A stretch of 64,000 nucleotides of DNA from UA16 sp002292325 (GCA_943788645.1 CALSRC010000017.1:1-64000), one strand, 5' to 3'. Shown: positions 7,953-16,646, counted from the stretch's first letter. Notes: generated by a model from the sequence alone, not told the origin. Numbers and translations: made by a program.

Positions 7953-9317
7953 ATGCATATCCATTTTATTGCAATTGGCGGAAGTGCCATGCACAATCTA
8001 GCCTTGGCCTTGCACGATGCAGGTCATCGTGTGTCAGGTTCCGATGACCACATCAATGAACCATCGCGTGGAAGGCTTGAGCGCGCTGGACTATTGCCAC
8101 CGGAAGAAGGATGGTTCCCTCATCAAATTACAGCTGCCATTGATCGAATTATTTTGGGCATGCACGCCAAACCAGACAATCCCGAATTGTTGAGGGCCTC
8201 CGAGCTTGGTTTAACCATACAGTCGTACCCCGAGTTTTTGCATGAAATAAATGCACAGAAAAAACGCGTGGTCATCGGAGGGTCACACGGAAAGACAACC
8301 ATTACTTCCATGCTAATGCATGCACTGCGAGGGACCAATGTGCAATTCAATTACATGGTCGGCGCACAGCTCGAAGGATTTGAACGAATGGTGGAACTCC
8401 AATCGGAAGGAGAATGGGCGATTCTGGAAGGAGACGAATACCTCAGCTCACCGATTGATCGTCGCCCCAAATTTCTTTGGTATGAACCTGAGGTGGCCCT
8501 ATTGAGCAGCATCGCTTGGGATCACATCAACGTGTTTCCGACTGAAGCAGAATACGCCGAACAGTTTTCGTTGTTTCTCAAAACAGTTTTGCCAGGCGGC
8601 GTGGTGGTTTGGTGCCAAGAAAATACCCGACTCGCTGAAATCATCGCTTCATGTGGTCGAAAAGATTTGAATTGGGTGACCTACCAAACGCCGAAACACA
8701 AAACCCTTCCGGATGGTCTATCTGAATTAACCTTCCCTGACGGCGCCATAATTCATACCACATTGGTAGGAGCTCATAATTATCAAAACATAGCGGGTGC
8801 GCGAGAATTAGCACGGATCATGAACGTCAACTTGAGCGCATTCGACTCTGCAATCGAACATTTTAAAGGAGCCGCTCGAAGACTTGAGACCTTTTCAGAA
8901 GGTGAGCGCTTTACCGTATACCGAGATTTTGCACATGCACCAAGTAAAGTGTCGGCAACCACCACAGCCGTGAAAGCAGCGTTTCCGCTGAGGAAACTAA
9001 CAGCTGTGTTTGAATTGCATACATTCTCAAGTTTGAATGCTGAATTTCTTCCAACGTATGCCAATGCACTTGAAGCCGCGGATGAAGCGATTGTGTTTTA
9101 CAGTCCCGCTGTGCTCACACAAAAAGGTCTTCCAGCACTGGACCCTGAGTTTATCCGAAGTTGCTTCGGAGGTGATTCATCCCTGCAGATCATGACCGAC
9201 GTTGCTGAACTTGAACAGGTTATCGGATCCGTATCGCTTGAACACCGCACCATATTGCTCATGAGCTCAGGCTGGTTTCAAGGTGCTGATTTTTCTTCAT
9301 CCTTGGCCCTATCCTAG
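7953..9317 (+). CDS. mpl: UDP-N-acetylmuramate:L-alanyl-gamma-D-glutamyl-meso-diaminopimelate ligase
   Basis: 454 residues, close to the 457 of E. coli Mpl. Mpl re-attaches recycled murein tripeptide to UDP-MurNAc in the cytoplasm, saving a peptidoglycan precursor. The N terminus IHFIAIGGSAMHNLALAL is the Mur-ligase Rossmann start. GGSHGKTTITSM (around residue 109) is the ATP-binding loop, LEGDEYLSSPIDRRPKF is typical of Mpl and MurC, and AHAPSKVSATTTAV near residue 328 begins the C-terminal ligase domain. I use the ATG at 7953 rather than an in-frame ATG at 7845, because homology starts there and the longer form would overlap the divergent gene. Its 3' end overlaps the ZIP gene by 9 bp, tail to tail. 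Confidence 0.93.
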   Translation: MHIHFIAIGGSAMHNLALALHDAGHRVSGSDDHINEPSRGRLERAGLLPPEEGWFPHQITAAIDRIILGMHAKPDNPELLRASELGLTIQSYPEFLHEINAQKKRVVIGGSHGKTTITSMLMHALRGTNVQFNYMVGAQLEGFERMVELQSEGEWAILEGDEYLSSPIDRRPKFLWYEPEVALLSSIAWDHINVFPTEAEYAEQFSLFLKTVLPGGVVVWCQENTRLAEIIASCGRKDLNWVTYQTPKHKTLPDGLSELTFPDGAIIHTTLVGAHNYQNIAGARELARIMNVNLSAFDSAIEHFKGAARRLETFSEGERFTVYRDFAHAPSKVSATTTAVKAAFPLRKLTAVFELHTFSSLNAEFLPTYANALEAADEAIVFYSPAVLTQKGLPALDPEFIRSCFGGDSSLQIMTDVAELEQVIGSVSLEHRTILLMSSGWFQGADFSSSLALS

Positions 9318-10109
9318 TCCAACATCCAAAGACATCATCACCAAGAATCCACCAATGAAACCTAGCGTTGCAAAATCCGTGTACTTGTCGCGCTGTGTTT
9401 CCGGAATGACTTCCTCCACGACAACGTAAATCATTGCTCCAGCTGCAAAAGCCAGGGCGTAAGGCAAAATTGCCTGCATCTGCATGACAGCAATGGCCCC
9501 TATGACCCCTGCTACGGGCTCAACAACAGCAGACAGTTGTCCAAACCACATGGATCGACCGGCAGAAACACCTTGACGCCTCAGCGGCATACTGACCGCC
9601 AATCCCTCAGGAAAGTTTTGAATACCAATTCCAATCGCTAAGGCGACCGCAGCTCCCACCGTTGCGCCATCGAGTCCCAAAGCAGCTCCACCGAAAAGCA
9701 CCCCCACAGCCAATCCTTCAGGAATGTTGTGGAGCGTAATGGCCAAAACCAACAAGGTCGAGCGATGCCAATCTGTTGCTGGTCCCTCGGCTTCATCCTT
9801 GCGAAAATTTATGTGGAGATGTGGTGTCAATTTATCCAAGCCGTAGATGAATAAAGCTCCCAATCCAAAGCCAATTGCAGCAGGATAAACCTTCGCAAAA
9901 CCTGATCCTTCTGACATTTCGATGGCCGGAGCTAGGAGCGACCAAAAACTGGCCGCAACCATGACGCCTCCTGTAAAACCGAGCATGCTATCGAACCATT
10001 TACGCTTCATTTCACGAAACACAAACACCAACGACGCACCCAAAGCAGTCATCAACCATGTAAAAAGCGTCGCCACAAGAGCCGCTTTGACCGCTCCAAA
10101 CCGATTCAA
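9309..10109 (-). CDS. ZIP-family divalent metal transporter
   Basis: 266 residues with about eight membrane segments. The two ZIP signature helices are present: HNIPEGLAVGVLFGG (about residue 126) and QNFPEGLAVSMPL (about residue 160), with His, Glu and Asn metal ligands. A short polar loop with HLHINFRKDE lies between TM3 and TM4, where ZIP proteins have a His-rich loop. ZIP proteins import Zn, Fe or Mn. It follows the DtxR/MntR-type regulator by 14 bp on the same strand, so the two probably form one metal-controlled operon. Which metal cannot be told from sequence; the regulator type favours Mn or Fe. Confidence 0.9.
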   Translation of the reverse strand: MNRFGAVKAALVATLFTWLMTALGASLVFVFREMKRKWFDSMLGFTGGVMVAASFWSLLAPAIEMSEGSGFAKVYPAAIGFGLGALFIYGLDKLTPHLHINFRKDEAEGPATDWHRSTLLVLAITLHNIPEGLAVGVLFGGAALGLDGATVGAAVALAIGIGIQNFPEGLAVSMPLRRQGVSAGRSMWFGQLSAVVEPVAGVIGAIAVMQMQAILPYALAFAAGAMIYVVVEEVIPETQRDKYTDFATLGFIGGFLVMMSLDVGLG

Positions 10110-10123
10110 ACCAAACTATCACA

Positions 10124-10789
10124 TCATTCATGAATCTGAATTAAGATTTTTTCTGCAACGCCACTGGAAACGAGCACCCGCTCCCCATCGTCATTTGTCC
10201 ACTCCATACTCCCATCGAAATCGAATCGCTCAACAGCATGGTATATGCTTCCCAGTTCAATTCCCAATCGGTTCAAATGCCGAAGGAATTCATCGGAAGA
10301 ATCGGAAACACCGCAGACGGAAAACTTCATTCCTGCGAGGGCCTCACTCGAAAAAACCACATCCTTCCGTTCCCGAATGTTTCCTAGAGCATCTGGAATG
10401 GGATCACCGTGTGGATCAAAAAGTGGGTGCCCTAAGAACGCCGCGAGACGATCCACGAAAATCTCATCACCAATGTGCTCCAGTTCCTCCGCTAAGTCGT
10501 GCACTGCATCCCATCGGTAGCTCAACTTATCAACCAAAAAAACCTCCCATAGTCGATGCTTCCGAACCGTGGACAAGGCATGTTGCTCTCCAACTTGAGT
10601 CAATTTTGCTCCTTGATAAGCTTCATACTCAACCAAGCCCTCATCGCACAATTTTCGCAACATCCCCGTAACGGCAGCCGGTGTGGATTCCAAGTTTTGA
10701 GCAATTGCTTGATTGCTCGCTATGCCCTCTGCACGTTCTAATTTGAGAATCGCCTTCAGGTAATTTTCTTGGCTCACGGAAACTTCCAT
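10124..10789 (-). CDS. DtxR/MntR-family metal-dependent transcriptional regulator
   Basis: 221 residues. Residues 1-60 form the winged helix (SQENYLKAILKLERAEG, then IAQNLESTPAAVTGMLRKL as recognition helix). Next is the metal-binding and dimerisation domain (RLWEVFLVDKLSYRWDAVHD, then LAEELEHIGDE with the usual Glu and His ligands, then LGHPLFDPHGDPIP). A C-terminal FeoA/SH3-like domain covers about residues 145-221. It heads the operon with the ZIP transporter. Two TTTAG-N5-CTAAA dyads lie directly before its ATG, one covering the -7 box, so I infer metal-dependent autorepression. Family and role are solid; iron versus manganese is open. Confidence 0.93.
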   Translation of the reverse strand: MEVSVSQENYLKAILKLERAEGIASNQAIAQNLESTPAAVTGMLRKLCDEGLVEYEAYQGAKLTQVGEQHALSTVRKHRLWEVFLVDKLSYRWDAVHDLAEELEHIGDEIFVDRLAAFLGHPLFDPHGDPIPDALGNIRERKDVVFSSEALAGMKFSVCGVSDSSDEFLRHLNRLGIELGSIYHAVERFDFDGSMEWTNDDGERVLVSSGVAEKILIQIHE

Positions 10790-10803
10790 TTAGCAAAACT
10801 AAA
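10789..10803. promoter_or_regulatory. Operator dyad 1 for the DtxR/MntR-type regulator
   Basis: TTTAGCAAAACTAAA: perfect inverted arms TTTAG and CTAAA around 5 bp. It resembles MntR/DtxR operators of the TTTAGG-CCTAAA type. It overlaps the -7 box of the regulator and touches the ATG. Confidence 0.7.
10794..10801 (-). promoter_or_regulatory. -7 box of the dtxR-zip operon
   Basis: TAGTTTTG on the minus strand is an exact TAnnTTTG and ends 4 nt before the ATG, so the transcript should be leaderless or nearly so. It lies inside operator dyad 1. Confidence 0.65.
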
Positions 10804-10811
10804 AAAAATAT

Positions 10812-10826
10812 TTTAGATAAACTAAA
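10812..10826. promoter_or_regulatory. Operator dyad 2 for the DtxR/MntR-type regulator
   Basis: TTTAGATAAACTAAA: same perfect arms as dyad 1, placed exactly 23 bp away, where the -33 region should be. An extra base pair on each side (TTTTAG, CTAAAA) extends the symmetry. Confidence 0.7.
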
Positions 10827-10868
10827 AATTTAGAATCATCTGGTGACATGAACTCTACAGGAACACAT

Positions 10869-10876
10869 TAACTTCG
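10869..10876 (+). promoter_or_regulatory. -7 box of the AI-2E family gene
   Basis: TAACTTCG fits TAnnTTCG and ends 5 nt before the ATG at 10882. No clear -33 TTG is seen. Confidence 0.5.
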
Positions 10877-10881
10877 CTTTC

Positions 10882-11979
10882 ATGATCAAAAAGCCCCGTG
10901 TCCGATCGCTTATTGGAGTCATCGGTTTCACCCTTCTCGTTGTTGGACTTTGGAAATTTAAATCCTTGGTTGGTCTTATGCTGATTTCCGTGGCTCTCAG
11001 CTTCATTGGTCGTCCCCTCGTCCTTTTCATTCATAGGGTGAAAATTAAAGGACGGAATTTACCCAAGTCGCTCGGTGCTGTCTTGGCCCTTGTTGCAATC
11101 ATGCTCGCAGGCATTGGAGTCATTCAGCTCTTTGTTCCGTTGGTCTCCCGACAAGTGCAGGCCATCGATCGACTTGACACGGAACAACTGAAACAACTGG
11201 CTGGAAGAAGCCTCAATTGGTTGGACCAAAGCATGGCGGCCGTTAACATGAGCGGCGACGAGCGGTCAAATAGTGAATTTGTTTTGGAAACAATCCAAAG
11301 TTCATTGGAGTTCAAAGAAATTGGGAGCACGATTCGTCAATTACTCTCGAGCATCGGCGATCTGCTTTTCGGCCTTTTTTCAGTGACCTTCATGACCTTC
11401 TTTTTCCTCAAGGACGGTGCTTTATTTCGCAACATGATTGAGGCAATCACGCCGGATGAATTAACCCCCAAGGTAAACTCCATTGTAGATCGTACAAGTC
11501 GCTTGCTCACCCGCTATTTCGGTGGTCTTGTGATTCAGATGATCATCATTACATCGATTGTTTCGATAGGGCTGCAAATTATCGGCTTTGAGCACGCTTT
11601 CTTAATTGGTTTGCTTGCAGGGTTTTGCAACCTGGTTCCTTATTTGGGTCCTCTTGCTGGTGCGGTTATTGGAATCACGCTCGCCCTGGCTACAGCTGCC
11701 GGTGATACCACCCATTTAACAGGCATGTTTTGGGCTAGCCTGCTGGTATTTGGTATCGCACAGCTCGTGGACAACTTCTTTACTCAGCCAGTGATCTTCG
11801 CCAACCGAGTCCATGCCCATCCGTTGGAAATATTCATTGTCATCACCATTGCTGGGGGATTAGCAGGGGTGATTGGGATGATTTTAGCCGTTCCGATCTA
11901 CACCTTGTTTCGAATCGTCGCACAGGAATTATTCAGCGGATTCAAACTCGTTGACCGGCTCACCCAAAACCTTCATTGA
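10882..11979 (+). CDS. AI-2E/PerM-family membrane transporter
   Basis: 365 residues, typical of the family (PF01594). Two helices near the N terminus (about 10-52), a helix at 64-90, a long soluble middle region (about 90-160), then five or more membrane helices. The family hallmark is the segment around LLAGFCNLVPYLGPLAGAV and the C-terminal IAGGLAGVIGMILAVPIYT. Members are proposed exporters or permeases of small molecules, and some are Na+/H+ antiporters; the substrate cannot be inferred. It is divergent from the metal regulator across 92 bp that contains both operator dyads, so it could also be affected by that regulator, though its own -7 box lies about 45 bp beyond dyad 2. Confidence 0.88.
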   Translation: MIKKPRVRSLIGVIGFTLLVVGLWKFKSLVGLMLISVALSFIGRPLVLFIHRVKIKGRNLPKSLGAVLALVAIMLAGIGVIQLFVPLVSRQVQAIDRLDTEQLKQLAGRSLNWLDQSMAAVNMSGDERSNSEFVLETIQSSLEFKEIGSTIRQLLSSIGDLLFGLFSVTFMTFFFLKDGALFRNMIEAITPDELTPKVNSIVDRTSRLLTRYFGGLVIQMIIITSIVSIGLQIIGFEHAFLIGLLAGFCNLVPYLGPLAGAVIGITLALATAAGDTTHLTGMFWASLLVFGIAQLVDNFFTQPVIFANRVHAHPLEIFIVITIAGGLAGVIGMILAVPIYTLFRIVAQELFSGFKLVDRLTQNLH

Positions 11980-12031
11980 CCTGATTTGTACAAAAGATGT
12001 TCACATCGAGCATCGGCCTGAAGTTTCGCCC

Positions 12032-12039
12032 TAACTTTG
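12032..12039 (+). promoter_or_regulatory. -7 box of pyrG
   Basis: TAACTTTG is an exact match to TAnnTTTG. With the spacing seen at other genes here, transcription should start about 12044-12046, inside the CCCG that begins the hairpin. No obvious TTG -33 element. Confidence 0.6.
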
Positions 12040-12042
12040 AAT

Positions 12043-12059
12043 CCCGTATCAGATACGGG
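12043..12059 (+). promoter_or_regulatory. Perfect 17-bp hairpin at the pyrG start
   Basis: CCCGTATCAGATACGGG: 8-bp perfect arms around one A (in practice a 6- or 7-bp stem with a short loop). It ends 3 nt before the ATG at 12063, so it could block initiation when folded. Its first bases coincide with the predicted transcription start. Confidence 0.75.
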
Positions 12060-12062
12060 ACC

Positions 12063-13757
12063 ATGCCTCAAAAAAAATCAGATTTTCGTGCGAACACAAC
12101 GGACACTGTTCGCAACAGTCGCTACATTTTTGTGACCGGAGGAGTGAGTTCCAGCTTAGGCAAAGGCATCGTAAGTGCCTCATTGGCGAAACTGCTTCAA
12201 GCACGAGGCTACACCGTTACCATTCAAAAACTTGACCCCTACATCAATGTAGATCCGGGCACCCTCAATCCCTATGAGCATGGTGAATGTTACGTCACCG
12301 TCGACGGAGCTGAGACGGATTTGGACCTCGGGCATTATGAGCGGTTTTTGAACGTTCAGACGACACAAGCAAATAACATCACAACGGGTCGGATTTATCA
12401 ATCCGTCATTGACAAAGAGCGACGGGGAGAATACTTGGGGCGAACCGTCCAAATCATTCCGCACATCACGGACGAAATCAAGCGATGCGTTCAAATCCTT
12501 GGAGCTGAAAAGAACTACGATTTTGTTATCACCGAGATCGGAGGCACCGTTGGGGACATTGAGTCTTTGCCATACATAGAGGCCGTTCGACAAATGAAGT
12601 GGGAGTGTCCAGAAGAAACGCTCGTGGTCCACTTGACCCTCATTCCATATTTAGCCGCCGCAGGTGAACTCAAAACCAAACCAACTCAGCATTCGGTCAA
12701 ACAATTGCTTGAATTTGGTGTTCAACCCGACATTTTGGTCTGTCGAACCGAACATGAATTGACAGACTCGGTGCGTTCCAAGGTCGCTCGATTTTGCAAC
12801 GTAGCTCCCAATGCGGTCATTCAAAGCATAGATGCCGAGACCATTTATGATGTTCCTCTGTTGATGATGGATGAAAAACTGGATCAAGTTGTGCTGAATA
12901 AATTGGGGATGCCCGCTCAGAATGAAGAACCTGATCTTCGTTCTTGGAGACAATTCTTAAACAACTACAAGAATCCAAAGTCCACTGTTTCCATCGGTTT
13001 AATTGGGAAGTATGTGGAATTAAAGGATAGCTATAAGTCCATAGCTGAAGCACTCATTCACGCAGGAGCTCACCTCGAAGTAAACGTAGAAATCGATTGG
13101 ATTCACAGTGAATCCATTCACGCCAAAAACAGCACCGAAAAACTCCGCCATTTGGACGGGATCATCGTCGCTCCTGGCTTCGGCTCAAGGGGAATCGATG
13201 GAAAGATTGAGACAATCCAATATGCACGAGAGAACGACATTCCATTTTTTGGAATCTGCCTGGGGATGCAGTGTGCGGTTATTGAGTTTGCCCGCAACGT
13301 GCTGCAATTAGAGGAAGCCCACTCCACCGAAATCAAGGAGTACACGAACGATCCAGTCATCGATCTGATGGCGGAACAGAAAAGCATCCAAAACATGGGA
13401 GGCACCATGCGGTTAGGAGCCTACCCCTGCGATTTAGAAGAAGGGTCTTTGGCGTTCGATGCATACAAATGTTTACGGATCGAAGAGCGTCACCGTCACC
13501 GCTACGAATTTAACAATGCCTATTTGGAATTATTCGAGTCCAATGGCATGATAGCAAGCGGAAAAAACCCGGACTCGGGGCTGGTTGAAATCATTGAGAT
13601 TCCCAAACACCCATGGTTTGTTGCATCGCAATTTCATCCTGAATATTCCAGTACGGTTGAGGCTCCTCACCCACTCTTCATTGGATTCGTAAAAGCATCG
13701 AAAACTGCAATCGAATCAGCTCGAACAAGCTCCACAACGAAGGAACAACAGCTTTAA
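12063..13757 (+). CDS. pyrG: CTP synthase (glutamine hydrolysing)
   Basis: 564 residues from the chosen ATG. CTP synthase makes CTP from UTP, ATP and glutamine in the cytoplasm, the last step of pyrimidine nucleotide synthesis. The N-terminal synthase domain starts YIFVTGGVSSSLGKGI (P-loop-like; most family members have GGVVSSLGKG, so one V is S here), followed by KLDPYINVDPGTLNPYEHGE and the EIGGTVGDIESLP motif. The C-terminal glutamine amidotransferase domain has the nucleophile in GICLGMQ (Cys about residue 399) and the HPEY histidine near residue 524. An in-frame ATG at 11997 is less likely, because it lies upstream of the -7 box and hairpin. It converges on the O-antigen-ligase-like gene. 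Confidence 0.96.
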   Translation: MPQKKSDFRANTTDTVRNSRYIFVTGGVSSSLGKGIVSASLAKLLQARGYTVTIQKLDPYINVDPGTLNPYEHGECYVTVDGAETDLDLGHYERFLNVQTTQANNITTGRIYQSVIDKERRGEYLGRTVQIIPHITDEIKRCVQILGAEKNYDFVITEIGGTVGDIESLPYIEAVRQMKWECPEETLVVHLTLIPYLAAAGELKTKPTQHSVKQLLEFGVQPDILVCRTEHELTDSVRSKVARFCNVAPNAVIQSIDAETIYDVPLLMMDEKLDQVVLNKLGMPAQNEEPDLRSWRQFLNNYKNPKSTVSIGLIGKYVELKDSYKSIAEALIHAGAHLEVNVEIDWIHSESIHAKNSTEKLRHLDGIIVAPGFGSRGIDGKIETIQYARENDIPFFGICLGMQCAVIEFARNVLQLEEAHSTEIKEYTNDPVIDLMAEQKSIQNMGGTMRLGAYPCDLEEGSLAFDAYKCLRIEERHRHRYEFNNAYLELFESNGMIASGKNPDSGLVEIIEIPKHPWFVASQFHPEYSSTVEAPHPLFIGFVKASKTAIESARTSSTTKEQQL

Positions 13758-13768
13758 ACAGCAGGAAA

Positions 13769-15028
13769 TCAATGTTCGGTGCTCGCGCGATCTGGCGAAC
13801 TCATAACCGCCAACATCAAGGTCAAGAATACGGTAGGAACCACACCTTGCTGAAGCTCCAAGAGGCTTTCAAAGCATCCATTGACGACCCAAATTCCGAG
13901 CCACAGCACCAAAGTCCATTGGCCGCTGTGCCAAGCGATCGCGGTTGTTCCTCCAATCCAAGCCAGCAGTAGCAACAATCCAAAAACACCATGGCTCACA
14001 CCCATTTGTAGCCATACACTATGTGGGTTCATCTGTTTTTTGAGGGCGTAAGTCGCGCCCATATGCCCGTATTCTGAGCATAGTTCATCGGTTACATCGC
14101 CTGTCCCCACCCCCATTACATGCCTCCGAATCAAGGCAACAGATGCCTTCCATGCTTGCATCCTTCCGCCAGAAGAACCCGTTTTCACTTCCGGTATGGA
14201 CGCATCCGAATAAGGGGTCGACACGGATGGCTCCGTCTGTTCCAAATTCGCACCATGTGACACATACTTGCGCAGCTCATCGCTTCTACCTTCGTCAGCC
14301 AGTGTCCCGCACGTAATAAGCAGTCCGATTGAGCCTAAAAGAGTCCAAGTTCTGTACACATCCCCTTTTCTTGAACGCAGAGCCTCCACTCCCCAAACAC
14401 CTAAGGCTACAATCCATGCGGCCTTGGAAGCCAACAACCCTACGAAACCTCCTGCCAAACCAACCATCACACGCATTGCCAACTTCTTGGATGCAGTCAA
14501 CAAGACAGCCAGCGTCAGGTACATTCCGATGTAGGTTGGATGAAAAGGCCCAGCTAGACCATCGTATCGCCAGGCTCCTTTGTCCCCCGTCCATAATGCG
14601 AAGGAGACACGCCAAACGACAAATCCGACCAATCCCAGTAAAAACGCATTTTTCGCTTTCTCAAATCCGGAACGTCCCCAACGATGAACATGATGCAACG
14701 TGAGCAATGGGACGAGAAGCAAACTGAATTTTACTTCCATCGCAAACTTCCCCAACTCCCAATGTTCTGTCCACAATAAACCAAGACCGTACATCAAGTA
14801 CATTCCCACCGCACCGGAAGCAAACCAAATACCTGACCTTCCCAAAGCAGCCAATGATGTATCTGAATGTTTGGATGATTCCTTCGAAAAAACACAGATC
14901 GCTTCAAAGACCAAAGCGCTTACCACCCAAATAAGAAGTGAAATACTGCTGAGGCGAGGATGCACTGGGATGACCAAAGCAGTAAATGCTGGCATCCAAA
15001 CCATCCATTGATGCATTCTTGCTCTCAT
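13769..15028 (-). CDS. O-antigen ligase/polymerase-like membrane protein
   Basis: 419 residues with about ten to twelve hydrophobic segments. The signature of the Wzy_C/O-antigen ligase family (PF04932) is visible: a central pair of helices, then a large periplasmic loop (about residues 245-320, SHGANLEQTEPSVSTP onward), then GGRMQAWKASVALIRRHVMGVGTGD and NPHSVWLQMGVSHGVFGLLLLL with its conserved His. Such proteins join or polymerise glycans on the periplasmic side of the inner membrane. Its start overlaps the stop of the GT2 gene by 4 bp (ATGA), so the two are translationally coupled and probably work on the same surface glycan. The acceptor is unknown. Confidence 0.85.
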   Translation of the reverse strand: MRARMHQWMVWMPAFTALVIPVHPRLSSISLLIWVVSALVFEAICVFSKESSKHSDTSLAALGRSGIWFASGAVGMYLMYGLGLLWTEHWELGKFAMEVKFSLLLVPLLTLHHVHRWGRSGFEKAKNAFLLGLVGFVVWRVSFALWTGDKGAWRYDGLAGPFHPTYIGMYLTLAVLLTASKKLAMRVMVGLAGGFVGLLASKAAWIVALGVWGVEALRSRKGDVYRTWTLLGSIGLLITCGTLADEGRSDELRKYVSHGANLEQTEPSVSTPYSDASIPEVKTGSSGGRMQAWKASVALIRRHVMGVGTGDVTDELCSEYGHMGATYALKKQMNPHSVWLQMGVSHGVFGLLLLLAWIGGTTAIAWHSGQWTLVLWLGIWVVNGCFESLLELQQGVVPTVFLTLMLAVMSSPDRASTEH

Positions 15029-16062
15029 CGAGTCAAAGCTTCAGACTCACTTCGCGGGTTTCTGCGAAGAATCAAAAAATCCCAAATACCACGCCAATAG
15101 CCCCGGCCATATCCAAAATGAATCACCAAATAGGCCTGCATGATTCCAGGCACATCCCGGAATGAATGAGCCGTTGAAATGGCCGATCCTACCGCTCCTA
15201 CCAACCACAAGAAAAGTGATGTCATAAAAATAGAAGCCCCAAATCCACTCCAAAGGTCGCTCCAATGACCAAAAACCTCCAGAATCCAGGCAGCTCCAGC
15301 AATGAATAAAACCATCAAGAAGAGAGCGGGAATAACTTGCCTCCACGTTGTAATGGTCCCGTGCTTTCGATTGACAAAAACTTTCCAATACCCATATTGA
15401 AAATACTGTCGCAACAATTGCGGATAAGTAGACCGGACATGGTAGCGGCTTCGGATACGGGGATCAAACCAAATCCGCCATCCCGATTTTAACAACCGGT
15501 AATTCAATTCATCGTCTTGGTTTCGAGTCAATGCCGAATCAAACAATCCAATCTCCTCAAACACAGATTTACGGTAGGCTCCAAAGGCAACAGTATCCAC
15601 GTGCCCCGAGGCACCACCCGTTCGAAACCTGGCATCTCCCACTCCAAATGGTGTACTCATAGCTGCACCGATCCGTCGTGAGGAAGCGGACCCGTGAACC
15701 TGCTCTACTACCCCCCCGACGCAACCTGATTCGGGGTGCGCTTTAAGCAATTCGGCATTCCTGATTAAAAAGTCCGTGTCCACCTCTGCATGGGCTCCCA
15801 AAATGATAATGGTATCGCCACGGGCTTCCTCGATGCCCAAATTCAGTGCATTGGGCGTGGTTTTTAGAAGGTTATCCACCCACCTTACGTTTGCGTGCTG
15901 CTGGCTCATTTCATCCAAACACATTCGCGTTCCATCGTCACTTCCACCGTCCGCCACAATCACCTCCCAAGGCTCTCGGGGATCTTCCTGTCGAATCAAA
16001 CTTTGGAGTGTGCTCTCGATGTAACCGACTTCGTTCAAACAAGGGATCACTACAGATATCAT
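15025..16062 (-). CDS. Family 2 glycosyltransferase, ExoA-like, with C-terminal membrane helices
   Basis: 345 residues. The GT-A start MISVVIPCLNEVGYIESTL and VIVADGGSDDGTR are classic GT2, and LGAHAEVDTDFL is the region of the metal-binding acidic motif, in the form seen in ExoA-like enzymes. QDDELNYRL (about residue 180) holds the ED-type acid, and RYHVRSTYPQLLRQYFQYG the QxxRW-like region. Two to three hydrophobic segments follow from residue 245 on, as in membrane-bound glycan synthases. It overlaps both its upstream neighbour (DinB-like, 4 bp) and the downstream ligase (4 bp), which marks a tight operon for a cell-surface polysaccharide. The sugar donor cannot be told. Confidence 0.9.
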   Translation of the reverse strand: MISVVIPCLNEVGYIESTLQSLIRQEDPREPWEVIVADGGSDDGTRMCLDEMSQQHANVRWVDNLLKTTPNALNLGIEEARGDTIIILGAHAEVDTDFLIRNAELLKAHPESGCVGGVVEQVHGSASSRRIGAAMSTPFGVGDARFRTGGASGHVDTVAFGAYRKSVFEEIGLFDSALTRNQDDELNYRLLKSGWRIWFDPRIRSRYHVRSTYPQLLRQYFQYGYWKVFVNRKHGTITTWRQVIPALFLMVLFIAGAAWILEVFGHWSDLWSGFGASIFMTSLFLWLVGAVGSAISTAHSFRDVPGIMQAYLVIHFGYGRGYWRGIWDFLILRRNPRSESEALTR

Positions 16063-16646
16063 GAGACGTCTTCAGCTATGGATTGGTTCAACCTGCGCAA
16101 TTGATGGATATGATGCTGAATGTGCGCTGCACCAAAACCAAATGTATCAGACAGCGATATCCTGCCCGCAACCGGGTGATTGAAGACCTGCACTTTCCAC
16201 CAATCCTCGGATTTGAATGCACCAGAGAGCAGCGCAAAAGCTTGTTGCTGTTCCTCTTCCCATTCCTTCTTCATTTGATGCACGTCAAGGGATTTAGTAA
16301 GTTCTGGGGTGAGTGATGCACCGCGCGTGGGATCCTTCCAACGCGCATTCGACTTGAGTGCTTCAATGAGCTTCAATCCGCGCTTGTCTGATTCAAGCGT
16401 CGAAACGGGTAGGTCGACCGGATTGGCCTGTTGCTTCTTACCCAAGTAGCCCCACAGGCTCGCTTCGGACATGCGCAAATGTTGTAGCACTTGCAAACCG
16501 CCCCATGTCTCTCTCGAACCATGGAGCTGATTCGTTGACAGAGCATTCAATTCATCACAAAAAGGACTGACGTGCCTTGGACCATTCCAATTGCCAATAG
16601 GACACTCCACGGGGAGCCAAGTACATCTGAATGTGAGGGATTCCAT
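16059..16646 (-). CDS. DinB-like four-helix protein
   Basis: About 195 residues from the ATG at 16646. The core matches DinB/DUF664-type proteins: CDELNALSTNQLHGSRETWG, GLQVLQHLRMSEASLWGYL (the conserved His of the first metal site), and near the C terminus VQVFNHPVAGRISLSDTFGF with GAAHIQHHIHQLRRL (the HxxxHxxQL-type second site). DinB proteins are small metal-binding enzymes, often thiol-dependent transferases. The start is uncertain: recognisable homology begins near residue 32, no ATG lies there, and the ATGs at 16646 and 16652 overlap the upstream acetyltransferase gene by about 90 bp. Its stop overlaps the GT2 start (ATGA). Its role in a glycan operon is not clear. Confidence 0.7.
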   Translation of the reverse strand: MESLTFRCTWLPVECPIGNWNGPRHVSPFCDELNALSTNQLHGSRETWGGLQVLQHLRMSEASLWGYLGKKQQANPVDLPVSTLESDKRGLKLIEALKSNARWKDPTRGASLTPELTKSLDVHQMKKEWEEEQQQAFALLSGAFKSEDWWKVQVFNHPVAGRISLSDTFGFGAAHIQHHIHQLRRLNQSIAEDVS

